A stretch of 64,000 nucleotides of DNA from Haloferax litoreum (lineage in GTDB: Archaea; Halobacteriota; Halobacteria; Halobacteriales; Haloferacaceae): the NCBI RefSeq assembly GCF_009674605.1, contig NZ_WKJO01000001.1, forward strand, positions 1,302,001 through 1,366,000. Direction: 5' to 3'. Shown here piece by piece: positions 61,380 to 64,000 of the stretch. Under the pieces are notes generated by a model that searched no databases, was not told the origin of the DNA, and saw only the letters and a program-made list of their open reading frames with translations. Each line of letters opens with the position of its first letter. Positions within the stretch are counted from its first letter, which is position 1. The position numbers were made by a program, and so were the translations under genes.

Positions 61380-63287
61380 TCACTCTTCGCCGCCGTCGGC
61401 AGACACTTCATCGACGATATCGGCCACTCGAACCCGGTCGACCAGTCGGTCGAGGAGGTCCGCGGACACGCCGGACGTGTCGCCTGCTTGGACGCTCCAC
61501 AGCGTCGCGTACAGGCCGCCCTCGGCGACGAGTTCGTCGTGCGTGCCGGATTCGGCGACGCGCCCTTCGTCGAGGACGACGATGGTATCTGCGTGTCGAA
61601 TCGTCGAGAGACGATGTGCGATGACGAGCGTCGTTCGGCCTTCGGTCAACCGGGCAAGCGCGCGCTGGATGAGGAGTTCCGTCTCGGTATCGACGGCGCT
61701 CGTCGCCTCGTCGAGGACGAGTATCCGTGGGTTTTGGAGCATCGCGCGGGCGATGGAGAGTCGCTGTCGCTGCCCACCCGAGAGTTTCACGCCGCGTTCG
61801 CCGATGCGGGTGTCGTACCCGTCGGGCAGGTGTGAGACGAAGTCGTGTGCTTCGGCGGCCCTCGCGGCGGCGACCATCTCTGCTTCCGTCGCCTCGAACG
61901 CGCCGTACAGCAGGTTCTCGCGGACGGTTCCGTCGAAGAGATACACGTCCTGACTCACGTACCCCATCGCCTCGCGGAGACTCCGTATCGACACGTCGCG
62001 CACGTCGTGGCCGTCGACGCGGACCGCCCCACCAGAGGTGTCGTAGAGGCGCAAGAGGAGTTTCGCGGCGGTGGATTTCCCGGCTCCCGTCGGGCCGACG
62101 AGTGCAACTGTCTCACCGGGGGCGGCGGCGAACGAGACGTCGTGGAGGACCTCTCGCCCAGTGGCGTACGCGAACGACACGTGGTCGAACTCGATACCAC
62201 CTGCGACGGTACCGAGGTCCACTGTCTCTGAGGAGTCTCGAACCGTCACGTCGCGGTCGGTCAAGCCGAAGATTCGCTCGCCCGAGGCGCGGGCGTTCTC
62301 GTAGGCGTTGACGATGCGTCCAGCACCGGAGAGTGGGTCGATGAATCGCTGCGTCATGAACAGGAAGGTGACGAACTCTCCGACGAGGAGTTTCCCCGTG
62401 AACGGCCACGGCGGGCCGAGGATGAGCCAGAGTCCACCGATGGCGAACGTGGCCGCGAAGGCGACGCCCGCGAGGAGTTCCATCGTCGGTTGGTAGAGGT
62501 AGTCGAGTCGGACGACGGCGAGCGCACGCGTGTAGTAGTCCATCGACGCGTCGGCGACGCGGGTCGTCTCGTACTCTTCGGTGGTGGACGCTTTGATGAC
62601 CTCCATCCCGGCGACGTTGTTCTCGATGCGCGTGTTGAGTGCGCCGACGCTCTCGCGAAGAGCGCGGTACATCGGACGGATGGTTCGCATGAACCAGACG
62701 GTGAAGACGGCGAGGAGTGGGACGGCCACGAGGGTGACCACGGCGAGTTGCGCGTTCAGGTAGAACAGCACGCCTGCGATACCGACGACGGAGACGACGA
62801 GTTGCAGGCCGCCGGAGAGCGTGCTGTCCAGAAACGTCCGCAAGTTTCGTACGTCGCTGTCGAGGATAGAGAGCACTTGTCCCGTCTGCTTGTCGTCGAA
62901 GAAGGTCATATCGAGGCGCTGGAGCACGTCGTAGGTGTCCACGCGGACGGCGTGCTGGACGCGATTCGAGTAGACGGCGAGGCCGAGTCCCTGCACCCAC
63001 GAGAGGCCGACACCGGCGACGAACGCCGCGATGACGAGCCAGAAACTCAGCCAGAACTGTCCCGTAACCATCTCCGGAATCCACGCCGACGGAACGAGCG
63101 GAAGCGCGTAGGCGGTGTTCTGGAAGAACACGGCGTCGATGGCCACTCCGAGGACGAGTGCCGGCACGATTCCGACGAGTCGATTGAAGACGCTCGCTGC
63201 TAGCCCGACGACGAAGAACGCGAGGTTCTCCCGACCGTATTCGGCGAACAGGCGGACCATCGGGTCGCGCCCGGATTGGTGGCTCAC
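61380..63287 (-). CDS. ABC exporter, fused permease-ATPase (MsbA/LmrA type)
   Basis: 635 residues with a GTG start at 63287; an ATG at 63260 is the alternative. Six membrane helices (about 15-310) then one ABC domain: Walker A VALVGPTGAGKSTAAKLLL (about 411-429), signature VKLSGGQRQRLSIARAML, Walker B RILVLDEATSAVD, H-loop VIAHRLST. It dimerises to export lipids, peptides or drugs. The GTG lies inside an inverted repeat, CTTACC-TGA-GGTAAG, with TATA-like TCATATC 25-31 bp upstream, supporting a leaderless GTG start under repressor control (inference). Confidence 0.92.
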   Translation of the reverse strand: MSHQSGRDPMVRLFAEYGRENLAFFVVGLAASVFNRLVGIVPALVLGVAIDAVFFQNTAYALPLVPSAWIPEMVTGQFWLSFWLVIAAFVAGVGLSWVQGLGLAVYSNRVQHAVRVDTYDVLQRLDMTFFDDKQTGQVLSILDSDVRNLRTFLDSTLSGGLQLVVSVVGIAGVLFYLNAQLAVVTLVAVPLLAVFTVWFMRTIRPMYRALRESVGALNTRIENNVAGMEVIKASTTEEYETTRVADASMDYYTRALAVVRLDYLYQPTMELLAGVAFAATFAIGGLWLILGPPWPFTGKLLVGEFVTFLFMTQRFIDPLSGAGRIVNAYENARASGERIFGLTDRDVTVRDSSETVDLGTVAGGIEFDHVSFAYATGREVLHDVSFAAAPGETVALVGPTGAGKSTAAKLLLRLYDTSGGAVRVDGHDVRDVSIRSLREAMGYVSQDVYLFDGTVRENLLYGAFEATEAEMVAAARAAEAHDFVSHLPDGYDTRIGERGVKLSGGQRQRLSIARAMLQNPRILVLDEATSAVDTETELLIQRALARLTEGRTTLVIAHRLSTIRHADTIVVLDEGRVAESGTHDELVAEGGLYATLWSVQAGDTSGVSADLLDRLVDRVRVADIVDEVSADGGEE

Positions 63288-63301
63288 TTACCTGAGGTAA
63301 G
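63287..63301. promoter_or_regulatory. Inverted repeat at the ABC exporter start, with TATA box upstream
   Basis: CTTACC-TGA-GGTAAG, a perfect 6+6 dyad, covers the expected transcription start and touches the GTG codon. The TATA-like TCATATC on the minus strand at 63312-63318 is 25-31 bp upstream. This is a classic place for a repressor operator. Confidence 0.55.
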
Positions 63302-63406
63302 GCTCCGACAGATATGACGTGCGCGGTGGGGGTAATCGGTGTCTGCACATGGACTCTCTCGACCACGAGTGGACAGGGCTAAGGGTCTCTCCGGCGGAGT
63401 CGGCGT

Positions 63407-64000
63407 ATGCGCCAATTCATCGTCCTCGGCCACGACGTGCCGACGACACCCGACTTCACGCTCGACGACATCGCCGGCGGTGCCGGCCGTCTCGACGTGC
63501 TCTGCCGCTGTGTCAACTCTGCGTTCTTCCTCTCGCATGCGATTCGTGAGGACGTGCGCGTCCACCTCGTCCTCGGCGACGAGTACACCGTCCGATTCGA
63601 AGGCTCCGAACTCCGCCGCCTCAACCCCGACGAGCGTTCGACTGCCGCACTCGTTCGGAAGGCGCTAGAGAAACGCGACGAGGCTATCGGCCACATGCCT
63701 GCCGAGTCGTCACCGGGAGTCTCCATCCGGCGGATGGGATTCGAAGCGACGCTCGAAGAGGCGGCCCGCGATTCGACTGTCGTCGAACTGCACGAAGACG
63801 GCGACCCGGTGGTCGACGTGGAACCGCCTGAGAACCCACTGTTCGTCCTCTCTGACCACAACGACTTCACCGACGAGGAAGCCGAGTTGCTGGCCGAGGT
63901 GTCTGACCAGCGGGTTCGACTCGGCCCGGAAGTGCTCCACGCCGACCACTCGATTACGGTGGCGCACAACTACCTCGATACCGAGGGCTATTCGCAGTAC
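63407..64000 (+). CDS. trmY: tRNA (pseudouridine54-N1)-methyltransferase TrmY, nearly complete
   Basis: The frame opens at the ATG 63407 ([17 protein letters not shown]) and is open for 198 codons to the window end without a stop. The family is about 195-200 residues long, so only a few residues can be missing. SPOUT-fold motifs: [44 protein letters not shown] (the SAM-binding knot region) and [22 protein letters not shown]. TrmY converts pseudouridine 54 made by Pus10 (49488-50771) to 1-methylpseudouridine in archaeal tRNA. Confidence 0.95.
   Translation, partial: MRQFIVLGHDVPTTPDFTLDDIAGGAGRLDVLCRCVNSAFFLSHAIREDVRVHLVLGDEYTVRFEGSELRRLNPDERSTAALVRKALEKRDEAIGHMPAESSPGVSIRRMGFEATLEEAARDSTVVELHEDGDPVVDVEPPENPLFVLSDHNDFTDEEAELLAEVSDQRVRLGPEVLHADHSITVAHNYLDTEGYSQY

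Overview
The window is chromosomal DNA of a halophilic archaeon. The DNA is GC-rich, the predicted proteins are strongly acidic, exported proteins mostly carry twin-arginine (Tat) signals with lipoboxes, and many genes have a TATA-like element 25-33 bp before the start codon with no Shine-Dalgarno sequence (leaderless transcripts). Family content (HalOD1 output protein, Bat-type HTH regulator, halocyanin, haloarchaeal malate synthase) and gene order fit the Haloferacaceae. From memory, the order panB-pdaD-...-infB-...-PRC barrel-nob1-...-secF-secD-...-aceB-aceA resembles Haloferax volcanii. I saw no rRNA, tRNA, insertion sequence, prophage or CRISPR array. The content is mainly core chromosome.

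Layout. 1-3357, all minus strand: two tandem DUF3179 lipoproteins, a His-rich blue-copper lipoprotein, a Met-rich secreted protein and a membrane-anchored winged-helix regulator with a Met-rich outer loop. I read this as a possible copper/metal sensing and handling locus. 3473-7754: a Nudix/eIF2B-like fusion, a phosphoesterase, the F420 genes cofE and mer, and small proteins. 7777-12206: mutS-mutL mismatch repair operon. 12406-19047: MoxR ATPase, DUF58 protein and membrane transglutaminase, joined by ATGA overlaps, then a second membrane-anchored winged-helix regulator and a secreted coiled-coil protein (a cell-envelope module). 19124-21341: SUI1-type initiation factor, rhodanese, ADP-ribose-type Nudix enzyme and two haloarchaeal unknowns. 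21526-25865: HalOD1 protein, a very large REC-GAF-PAS-Bat regulator and RimI acetyltransferase. 26009-30967: aconitase, dUTPase family enzyme, proteasome-activating ATPase and pyruvoyl arginine decarboxylase. A 430-bp gap at 28654-29083 holds a chain of predicted RNA hairpins.

31097-44097 mixes signalling (histidine kinase), translation (aIF5B), ribosome maturation (Nob1), a PRC-barrel protein likely related to cell division, glycolysis/gluconeogenesis (pgi), a DHH phosphoesterase and membrane proteins. 44229-53295 holds secF-secD, RNase HII, Pus10, a DMT transporter, CPBP proteins and lipoproteins. 53522-56164 is the glyoxylate bypass (malate synthase, isocitrate lyase) plus a short uncharacterised protein translationally coupled to aceA. 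With aconitase it supplies the acetate-assimilation route. 56481-64000 has an ABC-2 transporter, a gamma-glutamyltransferase, a Tat-exported putative papain-fold cysteine peptidase, an ABC exporter and the tRNA methyltransferase trmY, which runs off the window edge.

Many neighbours overlap by ATGA (mutS/mutL, moxR/DUF58/transglutaminase, DUF5809/Nudix, secF/secD, small protein/aceA, ABC ATPase/permease), which implies translational coupling. The most novel-looking items are the Met/His-rich metal locus with its transmembrane regulator, the structured RNA candidate upstream of panB, the aceA-coupled small protein, and the Tat-exported Cys-His-Asp protein.
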